A DNA stretch of 21,220 nt. Origin: a virus. Position 1 is the stretch's first letter. Every line of letters begins with the position of its first letter. The stretch spans positions 1 through 21,220 of the IMG/VR virus record IMGVR_UViG_3300006641_000223. One strand, written 5' to 3'. The notes under the pieces were generated by a model, which ran no database searches, was not told where the DNA came from, and was given only the letters and a program-made list of their open reading frames with translations. Positions 12,975 to 21,053 of the stretch are shown one piece after another. A program made the position numbers and the translations under genes.

Positions 12975-15050
12975 TCAGAACCGCGAAACCAACTGGCCGT
13001 ACAGCGCCAAAGCGACAGGATCGAACTTCGGCCGAGCCGACACCGACACCGCCTCCACCCTCACAACGCCCGCACACTCGCCAACCACCGACACCACAAA
13101 CGTCCCCGCCGCAGACGGCACCCACGAATACGACCACGAATCGGTCGCACCGATCTGCCCCATCGCCGCAGACGCCACCTCGTCCGTTTCCGTTCCCGTA
13201 GACGGATCAATCGAATACACCCGCACCGTAGGAGTCGCATCAAACGGCTGGGCGACACCCAACGCGCTCAACGCCTGCGTCACGATCGGGGCAGCCAATC
13301 CGACCGCAACCTGGTCGGCCACCTGCACCACCAGAACGCAAGTGTTAGCCAAATCGCCAACAAGCGGAACGCCGAACGACAGACCCGCAGCAAACCCCGC
13401 AGGGCCGACAGTCACCTCACCAGGCGTGACCGTCACACTACCGAACGTCGGACCGTCAGCCAGACCCGACGGCTCCACCGTCTGCGGGAAAGCAGACGCC
13501 ACATCGACAGTCGGCGTCCCAAACACCTGACCGTCAACCAAACTAGACGGACTCGCAGTCACCTCACCAGGGGTGACCGTTACAGTACCGAACGCCTGCC
13601 CATCGGCAAGACCCGTGGGGCTAACGGTCACCGTCCCAGGTGTGACCGTCGCGGTACCAAACGCCTGGCCGTCAACCAAACTTGAAGGAGAGATCGTCTG
13701 ACCGCCAGCAGCGAGATCCACGGTCGGCGTCCCAAACGCCTGACCGTCCGCAAGACCCGACGGAGCAATCGAATGATGCGTAACAACCAGCAGCGGATCA
13801 GAATCAGTACCGACCGTCCCAACCCCATACACCGTCGCAAGCGACTGTGCAGGATACGACGAATCCGTCGTCGGGGACAACACCGCCAACACCGACGTTG
13901 TACCCGTCTTGTTGATCGTCGCCTTCAAAGCAGTATCAGAGTTCAGGCCAGACGAACCGTTCAGATCGTTATATGCCGCCGTCCCCTCAACCATATTCGC
14001 CTTGACCATCGACCCCAACGTCGAACCAGAAATCGACGTACGGGCCTGCATCACCTGCGAATACGTTGTAGTCCCACCAAACGCCGACGTACCGTCGGCC
14101 ACCTTCCCCTCAACCACCAGCAACGAATCGCCAGTACCAATCGCATCCTTATCCTGCAAGCAGAACCTCAGCGACGCACCCGAAATCGTGTCATAATCAG
14201 GAAGCGAGGCCGTATCGAACAACAAACCCGCCCGATACTCCGACGTAACCAAACCGTAATAGCCCACATAGAACGTCGAATCGTCATTCGTCAAACTGGT
14301 GATGCCCTCACCACCAAACTCGTACGTGATCGCCGACCCCGTAACCGAACCTGTCCACGACCAAGCATGCGCCGACGGGGTATCACCATCCGTCAACGCG
14401 GTAGAAGTCTCATCTTCTTTATCAAGATAGAAAGCCTGACGGCCCGACGAGAACACCTGCGACGACGCATCACCACCCGACATCGTGATCGCAGACCCAC
14501 CCGAGTTCAACGCACACACCGCAACCCGCAAACGCGGATGCCGAGTCTTATCTCTGGTCAACAACGTATACGAACGGGACGTAGCCCCACTCGTCCAAGT
14601 ATCAATCCCAGAAGACTGCTGATACTGGGCATACGGGCCAGAGAACTCCCACATGTACACTTTGCCCGTCACGTTCGACGCAGCCGTAAACGGCTGCGAC
14701 GTAGTGCCAGTCGTGTTACTGTTCTCGCCCTCACGACGCCAATACATCGCGATACCACGGCCCGTCGCCCCAGCATCAACGATCTCCGTCCACTTATAAG
14801 TGCCCGTATCAATCGAACAACGAACATTCGATTCGATAGCAATCGCACAAACCAGCAAGTTCCCTGCGGTCGGAGCCGACGAGAACGCAACCGCACAGTT
14901 CGTAGACGACGTAACCGTCGCAGACGCAGTTTGGACAGTACCCCAATCGGTCAACGCACGATCAATCGTATCGTTGATATCCGAATGGTACGTTGTGAGG
15001 CCCTCGGACCGTTGGCCCGTCGCAACAGGATAAATCGAAGAAGTGGTCAT
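12975..15050 (-). CDS. Multidomain beta protein with six tandem repeats and Ig-like end; candidate head fibre
   Basis: This 691-aa protein starts at ATG 15050, overlapping the upstream stop by 4 nt; an open extension to 15266 only translates the neighbour's antisense frame-shadow. Residues about 35-245 form a beta-sandwich-like region (SAPTAGNLLVCAIAIE..., VYMWEFSGPYAQYQQ...). Residues about 250-425 look like a DNRLRE-type domain (YVGYYGLVTSEYRAGLLFDTASLP, GASLRFCLQD, DPLLVVTHH). Residues 428-564 hold six repeats of the pattern (I/V)xPSGLADGQAFGTPTV, and residues about 575-670 look Ig-like (TPTVRVYSIDPSTGTETDEV, WSYSWVPSAAGTFVVSVVGEC). It is encoded upstream of scaffold and capsid, far from the tail fibre cluster, so I infer a capsid-surface fibre or adhesin. 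A neck or whisker protein is the main alternative. Confidence 0.85.
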   Translation of the reverse strand: MTTSSIYPVATGQRSEGLTTYHSDINDTIDRALTDWGTVQTASATVTSSTNCAVAFSSAPTAGNLLVCAIAIESNVRCSIDTGTYKWTEIVDAGATGRGIAMYWRREGENSNTTGTTSQPFTAASNVTGKVYMWEFSGPYAQYQQSSGIDTWTSGATSRSYTLLTRDKTRHPRLRVAVCALNSGGSAITMSGGDASSQVFSSGRQAFYLDKEDETSTALTDGDTPSAHAWSWTGSVTGSAITYEFGGEGITSLTNDDSTFYVGYYGLVTSEYRAGLLFDTASLPDYDTISGASLRFCLQDKDAIGTGDSLLVVEGKVADGTSAFGGTTTYSQVMQARTSISGSTLGSMVKANMVEGTAAYNDLNGSSGLNSDTALKATINKTGTTSVLAVLSPTTDSSYPAQSLATVYGVGTVGTDSDPLLVVTHHSIAPSGLADGQAFGTPTVDLAAGGQTISPSSLVDGQAFGTATVTPGTVTVSPTGLADGQAFGTVTVTPGEVTASPSSLVDGQVFGTPTVDVASAFPQTVEPSGLADGPTFGSVTVTPGEVTVGPAGFAAGLSFGVPLVGDLANTCVLVVQVADQVAVGLAAPIVTQALSALGVAQPFDATPTVRVYSIDPSTGTETDEVASAAMGQIGATDSWSYSWVPSAAGTFVVSVVGECAGVVRVEAVSVSARPKFDPVALALYGQLVSRF
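13359..13769 (-). repeat. Six tandem repeats of about 70-78 bp encoding a 17-aa beta motif plus linkers
   Basis: The repeat units start at residues 428, 453, 476, 499, 525 and 548 of the 691-aa protein. The consensus motif is PSGLADGQAFGTPTV, with linkers of 6-9 residues such as TPGEVT. Units 1-4 are close in DNA sequence as well, while units 5 and 6 have drifted (PTFGSVTV, LSFGVPLV). Unit-number variation by recombination would be expected between relatives. Confidence 0.8.
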
Positions 15051-15484
15051 GCTGTCAACGCCACAAACAAGGCCGTCAACGCGGCCTGCGGATCGTAACG
15101 GAACCGACGTAACCCGACCACCGTTTCCATTGCGTCCAACGCCCGAGCAGGCAACAAAGTCGTTTCGACCAACAGACGGCCATCGCCCTGTTCGACCGTA
15201 CGGACAGCCCACTCGCCCGCAGGATCCGACGCCAACACGGGCGGTCGGGACACAATCACGGGCCAAGAAATGTTGCCGCCCTCACCATCCAGCCGCAACG
15301 CATCGCCACCATCGCCATCAGCAGCCCGCGACACGGCCAAAACCGTCACGCCCTCAACAGGCGTGAACGGGCAAACAATCTCGGCAAGTGCAGCATCTAC
15401 ATGCTTCGCACACACCTCATGATGTAACGCCCGTTCAGATGGATGTTCGCGATCAAAGACAGCGAGGATGTCGGGAACTGCCAT
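15047..15484 (-). CDS. Hypothetical head-module protein (145 aa)
   Basis: This protein starts MAVPDILAVFDREHPSERALHHEVCAKHVDAALAEIVCPFTPVEGVTVLAVSRA, a helix followed by beta strands. A beta-rich middle follows (GEGGNISWPVIVSRPPVLASDPAGEWAVRTVEQGDGRLLVETTLLPARALD), then a C-terminal helical segment (DPQAALTALFVALTA). No family is recognised. ATG 15484 lies six bases after the upstream stop without an obvious ribosome site, so coupling is likely. Its stop overlaps the 691-aa gene by 4 nt, and tight coupling with that gene suggests they act together. Confidence 0.78.
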   Translation of the reverse strand: MAVPDILAVFDREHPSERALHHEVCAKHVDAALAEIVCPFTPVEGVTVLAVSRAADGDGGDALRLDGEGGNISWPVIVSRPPVLASDPAGEWAVRTVEQGDGRLLVETTLLPARALDAMETVVGLRRFRYDPQAALTALFVALTA

Positions 15485-15490
15485 CGCACA

Positions 15491-15907
15491 TCAGAGCGCA
15501 AAGATCTTGTTCGAACCCGCATCCCACGTTACGGAAATGTTCCCGCCGTTCGGAGTGATCGGCGTGAACCCGTCAATCCATGCGATCAACGGACTGGTCG
15601 CAGGGTTACCCGTGTCCTTGTAGATCACAAGCGCACCGACCGTCTTTGCCCCATCGACCGCCACCGAAGTGAACGTAGAATCGCCAGCGTCGAACGTGCC
15701 GCCCGTCACCGTCTTCGACCCCAACGTCTGATCGGTAGACGCCCCATACGACGTAACCGACGACTTATATTGAGTGGCGCTCGTCACCGAACCGTTATCG
15801 GTCGCAACATTACAAATAGCGACCTTGATTGTGTCAGTATCGAAATCAATCGACGGGTTCTGCGAAAGCAGCGACTCTTTGCACTTATCGAACAGATATG
15901 AGGCCAT
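15491..15907 (-). CDS. Phage structural-type hypothetical protein (138 aa)
   Basis: This protein has the arrangement MASYLFDKCKESLLSQNPSIDFDTDTIKVAICN (about 1-33), then LGSKTVTGGTFDAGDSTFTSVAVDGAKTVGALVIYKDTGNPATSPLIAWID (about 61-111), ending in FTPITPNGGNISVTWDAGSNKIFAL. This pattern ('I...lv......vt.G.fdA.d.tft.v.g....alviYkdtG....s.LIa.id......vtpnGg.i.v.wd.g.n.if.l') is widespread in tailed phages as an unnamed virion-associated protein. It is beta-rich with no membrane segment. The start is three bases after the previous stop. Family membership is fairly sure; the molecular role is unknown. Confidence 0.85.
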   Translation of the reverse strand: MASYLFDKCKESLLSQNPSIDFDTDTIKVAICNVATDNGSVTSATQYKSSVTSYGASTDQTLGSKTVTGGTFDAGDSTFTSVAVDGAKTVGALVIYKDTGNPATSPLIAWIDGFTPITPNGGNISVTWDAGSNKIFAL

Positions 15908-15910
15908 CTC

Positions 15911-16192
15911 TCAACTGTAACTTTCTGTTGTGCGGTCATTCCAAATGGCGGTGCGGTCACCCGACCATACCTGTTGGGTCGGGTTGCCCGACCCGTCCAA
16001 TATCACTTTCTTGATCGTCCACACCGCATCGCCAGCGGCAGCGCCCTTCTCGGCTTCCCCCACATAGATCGCGGAACTGCCGATGTCGTACCGCAACTGC
16101 ACGTTCGTTGCGGCTGCGACATATTCGCCTGCTTCCAACGGGCGTACGGGCAGAACGCGGACCAAATCCCGTTCTGCATAACGGCCGCTCAC
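15911..16192 (-). CDS. Phage hypothetical protein with IYVGEA...VWTIKK...DRTTESYS pattern
   Basis: This 93-aa protein ends with a stretch (IGSSAIYVGEAEKGAAAGDAVWTIKK, VILDGSGNPTQQVWSGD, RTAIWNDRTTESYS) seen in many small phage proteins encoded next to portal or tail genes ('yiG.A..G.......W.Ikri.......i..a.g......iwd.R....Y'). I place the start at GTG 16192, which overlaps the upstream stop by 4 nt (GTGA); GTG 16201 in the same frame is the other option. The function is unknown; a minor virion protein is likely. Confidence 0.82.
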   Translation of the reverse strand: MSGRYAERDLVRVLPVRPLEAGEYVAAATNVQLRYDIGSSAIYVGEAEKGAAAGDAVWTIKKVILDGSGNPTQQVWSGDRTAIWNDRTTESYS

Positions 16193-16392
16193 GACACCCA
16201 CGGGCGAGGCTGCCCGCCAGGCTCAGGAACATCGCCCTCCGTCTCGGGAGACGAAACAGCAGAGCGTTTCTTCTTCTGGGCGACAACCTCCTGCACATTC
16301 ACGTTGATTGTCGGCGCTTGCTGCTGTGCCATCCGTTCCATCACCGCCAACAGGCGGTCCAGACGACGTTCCCACTCACTCGCGTCCATCAT
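16189..16392 (-). CDS. Small coiled-coil hypothetical protein (67 aa)
   Basis: This gene starts at ATG 16392, overlapping the portal stop by 4 nt (GGATGATGG). A second ATG follows immediately, and the GGAGG ribosome site is unusually close to both. Residues about 3-24 (DASEWERRLDRLLAVMERMAQQQ) form an amphipathic helix, then a short beta patch (APTINVNVQEVV), a basic cluster (AQKKKRSA) and a Pro/Glu/Gly-rich tail. No family is recognised. It could be a portal-associated assembly factor, judged only from its position. Confidence 0.75.
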   Translation of the reverse strand: MMDASEWERRLDRLLAVMERMAQQQAPTINVNVQEVVAQKKKRSAVSSPETEGDVPEPGGQPRPWVS

Positions 16393-18398
16393 CCTCCGTT
16401 CGGCAGTTCCAAACCCAACTGGTTCTGCAACTGCAACAGAATCTCAGGGGGAATGTTCACGCCAGCGTTCGGTGTCGCTGCCGTTTCCTGCGGCATGTCT
16501 GTCGGCCCCTGCCCCGCAGGAAGTCCCTGCGGGCCTGCCGACGGCGGGAAACCACCACCTGCCTGCGCGCCGCCCATCATCGACGGATCGCCACCCATCA
16601 TCGACGGGTCCATCATCGGTGAAGGCATCGTAATGAACTGTTCGGGGTTCTTCACCCCGAACCCCTCCCGCAGCACATACGTCACCAACGCCTGCGGGTT
16701 CACAGCCACCCCCACATACGGGCTGAGCACATTCGCCAACTGCAACGCCTGCTGGCGACGGTACGCCTCATCGCGAGGCTGTGTCGAACCTGCCTCCACC
16801 TCGAAGTCGAACTCGCCCTGAATGCGTTCGATGTCGAACTCAATCCATGACGCCGCCCCATCCATCCCCACAATGCGAGCAACATGATCGCCCGTCAAAT
16901 ACTGTTGGGCCAGTTCCACAACCCTCCTGGCAACGTCCGACATGAACGTTTCGATCTTCGCCAACTTGTCGGCCGCACGAGCGTTCGCAGCATCCTGGAT
17001 CATTGCCGCTTCCGTAGCAGTCCGTCGAACTTCCGACAGTCCACCACGCTGATATTCGGACACGCCAGAAACCAGATCGACATCCTGTTCGATCTGCTGC
17101 GAATGTTGATACATCTGCGGGTCCAACGACAGTTGCTGCAACGGCACAACCACGTTATGCAGATCGACATCTCCGTCAACATAAATGATCCTGTTGTCCT
17201 TATCGGTCAACAGTGCATTCTGTGCTGACGGGTCCAACGCGTCACGGCGAGCGATATAGGCCCGCTGCCACCGTTTACGGTGATTGACCATATCTGACCG
17301 TGTGGCGTTCAGTTCGTGCTGCAACGGTTCGATCACCTCAAGGTCACCGATGTTGTAGAACTGGTCAGGTACCTCATAGTTGCCGAGGAACACGTACGGG
17401 CTGCCATACGGGTACGGGAAATCGGTCGGCTCCAACAGGAAGTCGTCACCCGACCCTGCGAACACACAGTAGAACTCGGCCCGCAAATCGTAGAACTCCC
17501 ACAGCACAACCCGTTTCACATCGTCGTCGTACTTGTGGGCCTCATCATGCGAATCGATACTGTCCCGCCATCGCACATTCGTAGACGCGTCGGCTTGCAG
17601 ACGGTCACGGGCCGCTTTACGGTACCTGCGGTCCTTCTTCACATCTTCCAACGGGAGGACCATCCGTTGGGCAACCCATTTCAGATCCTCGAAACAAGTC
17701 GATTCGGGATCTACGAACAGGTCGAACGGACTGACCCGTTCCACGAACGGGCAGTCCACCTTCGGTTCCTCGGCCCGTTCATCGACCTGCGACCGTAACA
17801 TTTCGTCCGACGGGCCGTCCAACATCGGATCTTGTTCCAACTGCAAATCGGCCTGATCGCGTAACTGTTGAAACTCGGCGAACTGTTCGTCCGCGCTCTT
17901 CTCGCGATATTCGGCCTCATATTTCCAGCCGACCTTCACCCAGCCGTTCCCGAAGATCAGCGAGTCTTTCACCGCCCGTTTCAGTTCGACCCGCCAGTTA
18001 TAGTGCCGCCACCAATAGTTTACGGCCGCTTCGGCAGCCTCGGCAGCAGGTTCCATTTCGGGCTGACGGGCCGTGACCGTAACTCTCGGATGGTTCACCG
18101 AAACTGACGGAACAATCGTGTTCACCGTAGCGAACGCGACGTTCACAGCGATCTGCGCTTCCGACGAGAACTGGTCGAAATGGCGGTTGCGGTACAGGTC
18201 GGAAAGGCGACGCCAAGTGTCCTCGTACTGTTCGTCTTTCCGCCACCGTTGCGCCGTATCTAACCGTTGGCGGTACTTGGCAAGCAGATCTTTCTTCGTG
18301 CCGCCCGCACGGCGGTACGGGGCAGGGCCGTCCTGTTCGTTGTCGTTCCCTTTCCAATATTGTTCGGGGAGCGGAACTTGCGGCTGCTGTCCGTCCAT
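16389..18398 (-). CDS. Portal protein
   Basis: This 669-aa protein (from ATG 18398) has the general layout of portal proteins of short-tailed phages. An N-terminal region contains RWRKDEQYEDTWRRLSDLYRNRH, NVAFATVNTIVPSVSVNHPRVTVTAR and AVKDSLIFGNGWVKVGW, followed by VERVSPFDLFVDPES and VLWEFYDL. A long stem/crown region then has DQFYNIGDLEVIEPLQHELNATRSDMVNHRKRWQRAY, LVSGVSEYQRGGLSEVRRTATEA and helical DKLAKIETFMSDVARRVVELAQQYL. The last 90 residues are a low-complexity Met/Gly/Pro tail including two DPSMMGG repeats. TGATG overlap favours ATG 18398; GTG 18407, with GAGGG upstream, is an equally legible alternative. It forms the dodecameric ring that TerL docks on. Confidence 0.9.
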   Translation of the reverse strand: MDGQQPQVPLPEQYWKGNDNEQDGPAPYRRAGGTKKDLLAKYRQRLDTAQRWRKDEQYEDTWRRLSDLYRNRHFDQFSSEAQIAVNVAFATVNTIVPSVSVNHPRVTVTARQPEMEPAAEAAEAAVNYWWRHYNWRVELKRAVKDSLIFGNGWVKVGWKYEAEYREKSADEQFAEFQQLRDQADLQLEQDPMLDGPSDEMLRSQVDERAEEPKVDCPFVERVSPFDLFVDPESTCFEDLKWVAQRMVLPLEDVKKDRRYRKAARDRLQADASTNVRWRDSIDSHDEAHKYDDDVKRVVLWEFYDLRAEFYCVFAGSGDDFLLEPTDFPYPYGSPYVFLGNYEVPDQFYNIGDLEVIEPLQHELNATRSDMVNHRKRWQRAYIARRDALDPSAQNALLTDKDNRIIYVDGDVDLHNVVVPLQQLSLDPQMYQHSQQIEQDVDLVSGVSEYQRGGLSEVRRTATEAAMIQDAANARAADKLAKIETFMSDVARRVVELAQQYLTGDHVARIVGMDGAASWIEFDIERIQGEFDFEVEAGSTQPRDEAYRRQQALQLANVLSPYVGVAVNPQALVTYVLREGFGVKNPEQFITMPSPMMDPSMMGGDPSMMGGAQAGGGFPPSAGPQGLPAGQGPTDMPQETAATPNAGVNIPPEILLQLQNQLGLELPNGG

Positions 18399-18631
18399 CA
18401 CACCCACCTGCGTCCCTCATATTGCGGTTCGGGGTTCCCGTACCGTTTGGCGTTGGCGAACATTTCGTCTACCCGTTCCTTTACCGTTTCGCCATGCCAA
18501 TCGTCACGGCCCCCTGCTGCCACAAAGTTCAGGCAGACAGATCTGACTTTCTCGCCGTAAGCCTGCTCGGCGTCCGTCAACCCAGGGCAGGCGTCCAACG
18601 ACCAATGTTGGGAATGTTCACACTCTGCCAC
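18398..18631 (-). CDS. Small Cys/His protein between TerL and portal (77 aa)
   Basis: I place the start at GTG 18631 because AAGGAG lies eight bases upstream; GTG 18637 would be only two bases away. An in-frame ATG at 18847 would run through the TerL gene and the non-coding leader. The protein begins MAECEHSQHWSLDACPGLTDAEQAYGEKVRSVCLNF (C4, H6, H9, C15, C31), then GRDDWHGETVKERVDEMFANAKRYGNPEP. The C/H cluster could bind a metal, although the spacing is not a known finger. Its stop overlaps the portal start by one base, so it is translated with portal. Function is unknown. Confidence 0.75.
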   Translation of the reverse strand: MAECEHSQHWSLDACPGLTDAEQAYGEKVRSVCLNFVAAGGRDDWHGETVKERVDEMFANAKRYGNPEPQYEGRRWV

Positions 18632-18722
18632 AGCCACGGCTCCTTGCCGACCGCACGAGAGGGACTCGGCGTCTTCTGGCGTCGCCGACCGTCTAGGGAG
18701 ACGACGCCTTCTACCTAATAGG
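18632..18722 (-). promoter_or_regulatory. Leader between TerL and the portal block, related to the TerS leader
   Basis: This 91-nt non-coding gap shares several blocks, in the same order, with the leader upstream of TerS: the 3' part of the dyad element, GTCGTCTxCCTAGA, a TCCCT run flanked by complementary bases, and CGTGCGGTCGGC just before the ribosome site. In the minus-strand RNA, GCCGA and TCGGC can close an outer stem with CGAG/CTCG inside. Two such related leaders before two packaging genes suggest a shared control element. Confidence 0.5.
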
Positions 18723-18734
18723 TCAAACTGTCCC
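18708..18734 (-). promoter_or_regulatory. Recurrent 27-nt dyad element, copy B (contains the TerL stop)
   Basis: The minus-strand sequence is GGGACAGTTTGACC then TATTAGGTAGAAG; it differs from copy A at two of 27 positions. The first 12 bases encode the last codons of TerL (G-T-V-stop), so the TGA of TerL sits inside the element. The TGTC-to-TGAC difference from copy A is exactly the base that creates the stop. Confidence 0.5.
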
Positions 18735-20309
18735 AGGGATGCGTGGGCCGTTCGGCCCCCAACGGACGTTGTGGGAGCCGATTGTCGGCACGGCCGTTTC
18801 GTGACTATCGACCTGATCCCACCAGGCCAACTGGCCCCACTGCACATTCTGCACTTTGTAGTCGTGCTGGTGGGCGTACGCCATCATCTGCACGGCGATA
18901 GCCAACGAGATCGTACGGTCATCGAAAGGTGACCCGTGCAGGCGGGCGCTTTCGTCGCGGATAAACGTCCGTAACTCCCCAACAGTCTCCCGATCGCGGA
19001 CCGTGATCGAATCGTCACGCAACGCCGCATATAGGTCGTCCAACATCATCGGCCGAGTCTTACGAGTCGTAGACCAACCAATCTTCCGAGTCTCCCGACG
19101 CGACCGCTCATCCACAATCCGCGAATAGAAGATATTCGGATACTTCGCACCCTTCAACGCCACACAAGTCGTCAACCCATGATTATTGTTCTCCACCCCA
19201 ACCAACGCCCGATTATAGAACCATCCCAAATCGGCCAACACATCGCCGAACTCGTCAGGAGGAACATGCCCATGCCAATGAGCAACAACCAAACCAGACC
19301 GCAAACGGATCACATGAGCCGACGAAAAGTCACCATGCTCCAACCCCTCCGCAACATCAGCACCAATCACATACTGGTCGCCATCCTGCGGCAACTCCCA
19401 CATCTCCAACGGGCCACCCGACCGTTCAACAAACGTCCGAAACTCACGAGCCACAACCTCACCCACACGGCCATCCTCCAACACAAACTCGGCCAGACGG
19501 GCAGTATCAAAGAACGGATTGCCACCCTGAATGAACGCCTCATCCTCCGTCCGCGGATACTCCTGATGTAACTGCCACTCAGGCAACGACCGACGTTTCA
19601 CCTCATACCAAGCAGCATCCCGCTCCGCACGCGCATCCCACGCCTCAAAGATCGGCACAAACTGATTCGTGCCAGTCCTCGCCCCAACCCACAACGAATG
19701 GAAAAAGTTCCCCCAACCATTCGCAGTAGACAAACCGATCACACGACCACCAACATCAGCGATCGGCTCAATCGACGCCCACGCATCAACAGGATTCTCC
19801 AAGAACGCCCACTCGTCCACAATCACCAAATAGCAAGAACGGCCACGAGCAGGATCAGACTTCGACGGCAACGACTCAATCGCAGAACCGTTCGACAACG
19901 GAAACTCCTGCTGATTGTCCCGCAACAACTTCGGGCCACGAGCACGCAACCACTCAGGAAGCCGTTTATGCCCATACCTGACCTTATCCAGAATCGTCTT
20001 CGCTTCCCGCTCACCCTTCGACAAGAAGATCACCAAACGATCCTCATGAAAGAACGCCAACCAGAACGAATACGCAGCAACCAACGTCGTCCAGCCGATC
20101 TGACGGGCCTTCAACGTCACCACATACCGTTCTGCCTGAAACACCCGCAACGCATCACGTTGCGCATCGAACAGTTCAAACGGAATCTGCCCACGTTCAG
20201 GATGTTGAATCCGCCAATAGTTCTCGAAGAAGAACACAGGATCTTGAGCGCACTTACGCCACGAAGCCTCCTGAAACAGTTCGGCCTTCGAGAACGGAAC
20301 GTCCGTCAT
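18723..20309 (-). CDS. terL: Terminase large subunit (ATPase/nuclease)
   Basis: This 528-aa packaging motor protein has an N-terminal ATPase with an adenine/Walker A region (YVVTLKARQIGWTT, K67 to T75, variant of GK[TS]). Walker B is YLVIVDEWAF (D165, E166) and the coupling motif is IGLSTANGW (about 191-199). The C-terminal RNase H-like nuclease contains YVIGADVAEG (D318), LVGVENNNHG (E373) and PFDDRTISLAIAV (D463/D464), the expected acidic triad. The length is normal for the family. The start overlaps the 89-aa gene by 4 nt (ATGA) with no strong ribosome site, so translation is probably coupled. Its stop lies inside dyad element copy B. It cuts concatemeric DNA and pumps it through the portal. 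Confidence 0.93.
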   Translation of the reverse strand: MTDVPFSKAELFQEASWRKCAQDPVFFFENYWRIQHPERGQIPFELFDAQRDALRVFQAERYVVTLKARQIGWTTLVAAYSFWLAFFHEDRLVIFLSKGEREAKTILDKVRYGHKRLPEWLRARGPKLLRDNQQEFPLSNGSAIESLPSKSDPARGRSCYLVIVDEWAFLENPVDAWASIEPIADVGGRVIGLSTANGWGNFFHSLWVGARTGTNQFVPIFEAWDARAERDAAWYEVKRRSLPEWQLHQEYPRTEDEAFIQGGNPFFDTARLAEFVLEDGRVGEVVAREFRTFVERSGGPLEMWELPQDGDQYVIGADVAEGLEHGDFSSAHVIRLRSGLVVAHWHGHVPPDEFGDVLADLGWFYNRALVGVENNNHGLTTCVALKGAKYPNIFYSRIVDERSRRETRKIGWSTTRKTRPMMLDDLYAALRDDSITVRDRETVGELRTFIRDESARLHGSPFDDRTISLAIAVQMMAYAHQHDYKVQNVQWGQLAWWDQVDSHETAVPTIGSHNVRWGPNGPRIPGTV

Positions 20310-20575
20310 GCCAACGGGACAGGCGGCAAATCAGCCCACAACTGCCAGAACTGCCGCTCTCGCGTCCACGGAGACGTAGCAGTCAACGTCACAGACACAG
20401 ACGCCGCAGCATCCGAGACAGCCGCCGCACGAGCCACACCCCACGGCGTACCCGACAGCCCCTGATCCAACCAGAACTGACGTTCCTGCTCATGACGGAA
20501 CACCCATTCAGGATAGTTCACCGACCAGGCAGACAGTGCGTCCGCCTGATCGTCGCAAACAAACCTAACTGCCAT
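20306..20575 (-). CDS. Small hypothetical protein between TerS and TerL (89 aa)
   Basis: I choose ATG 20575, which overlaps the end of TerS by 11 nt, with a GGGATGGGGGA purine stretch upstream; the frame is open to 20665 but that part only overlays TerS. The protein reads MAVRFVCDDQADALSAWSVNYPEWVF, then an HEQERQFWLDQGL segment, an Ala/Ser/Thr-rich middle, and a second ERQFWQLWADLP near the C-terminus. The duplicated ERQFW helix is the only internal structure visible. Being sandwiched and overlapped on both sides by terminase genes suggests a packaging role; no family is recognised. Confidence 0.75.
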   Translation of the reverse strand: MAVRFVCDDQADALSAWSVNYPEWVFRHEQERQFWLDQGLSGTPWGVARAAAVSDAAASVSVTLTATSPWTRERQFWQLWADLPPVPLA

Positions 20576-21020
20576 CAGCGTCCCCCATCCCAGCAAGAAG
20601 CCCCAACTTACCCAACTCGGCCCGCAACTCGTCATCCGACAAATCAGCAATCCGACGATCCTCAATCACCACACGGTTCGGCTTCAACCTATCCGCATGC
20701 TGCAAGAACAAGCCAGCAGCCTTCATATCGCCCTCCGTCGCAGACCGAAACACCGCGTTCATCACCTCCTGAATCCGCACAGGAGACAGATTCAACTCAT
20801 TACAACGCTTATCTACAGCCTTCCGAACACGAGAGTCCTTATCCCACTTGCCCAAACGAGCCACCGCCACACCGATCGACTTGGCAAACGCGACCCGAGT
20901 CTTCAAATCGGCAGGCCGCTCCCAAGTAGGCATCGTCACCCACTCCACATACCGTTCCACATGCGGAGGCAACGACCCGTCAGCAGGCCAACCGTTCCAC
21001 GACTCTCTCCCATAACCCAC
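20565..21020 (-). CDS. terS: Terminase small subunit (DNA-recognition)
   Basis: The 151-aa product from GTG 21020 contains SLPPHVERYVEWVTMPTWERPADLKTRVAFAKSIGVAVARLGKWDKDSRVRKAVDKRCNELNLSPVRIQEVMNAVF. This is a helix-turn-helix pattern of the kind seen in small terminases (AKSIGVAVARLGKW as the HTH core), followed by a helical oligomerisation region (SATEGDMKAAGLFLQHADRL). The start is inferred: GTG 21020 has GGAG and GGGGG just upstream, while codons before it translate the tandem repeats of the leader. ATG 20930 would lose part of the conserved-looking segment. It binds the packaging site and passes DNA to TerL. Confidence 0.82.
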   Translation of the reverse strand: MGYGRESWNGWPADGSLPPHVERYVEWVTMPTWERPADLKTRVAFAKSIGVAVARLGKWDKDSRVRKAVDKRCNELNLSPVRIQEVMNAVFRSATEGDMKAAGLFLQHADRLKPNRVVIEDRRIADLSDDELRAELGKLGLLAGMGDADGS

Positions 21021-21053
21021 AACAAACCCCCAACTCCAACATCGGCTCCTGCC

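Noticed and set aside
1-13000. Tail tape-measure, tail-tube or frameshifted tail-chaperone genes
   Set aside because: None of the proteins has the length, repeats or slippery overlap expected; the adaptor-hub pair indicates a short tail instead.
13773-15098. 441-codon plus-strand frame
   Set aside because: Antisense to the 691-aa repeat protein; Arg-rich shadow with no recognisable domain.
15051-15266. 72-codon N-terminal extension of the 691-aa gene
   Set aside because: It overlaps the upstream gene completely, is Gly/Arg/Cys-rich and unlike the rest of the protein, while ATG 15050 gives a 4-nt overlap.
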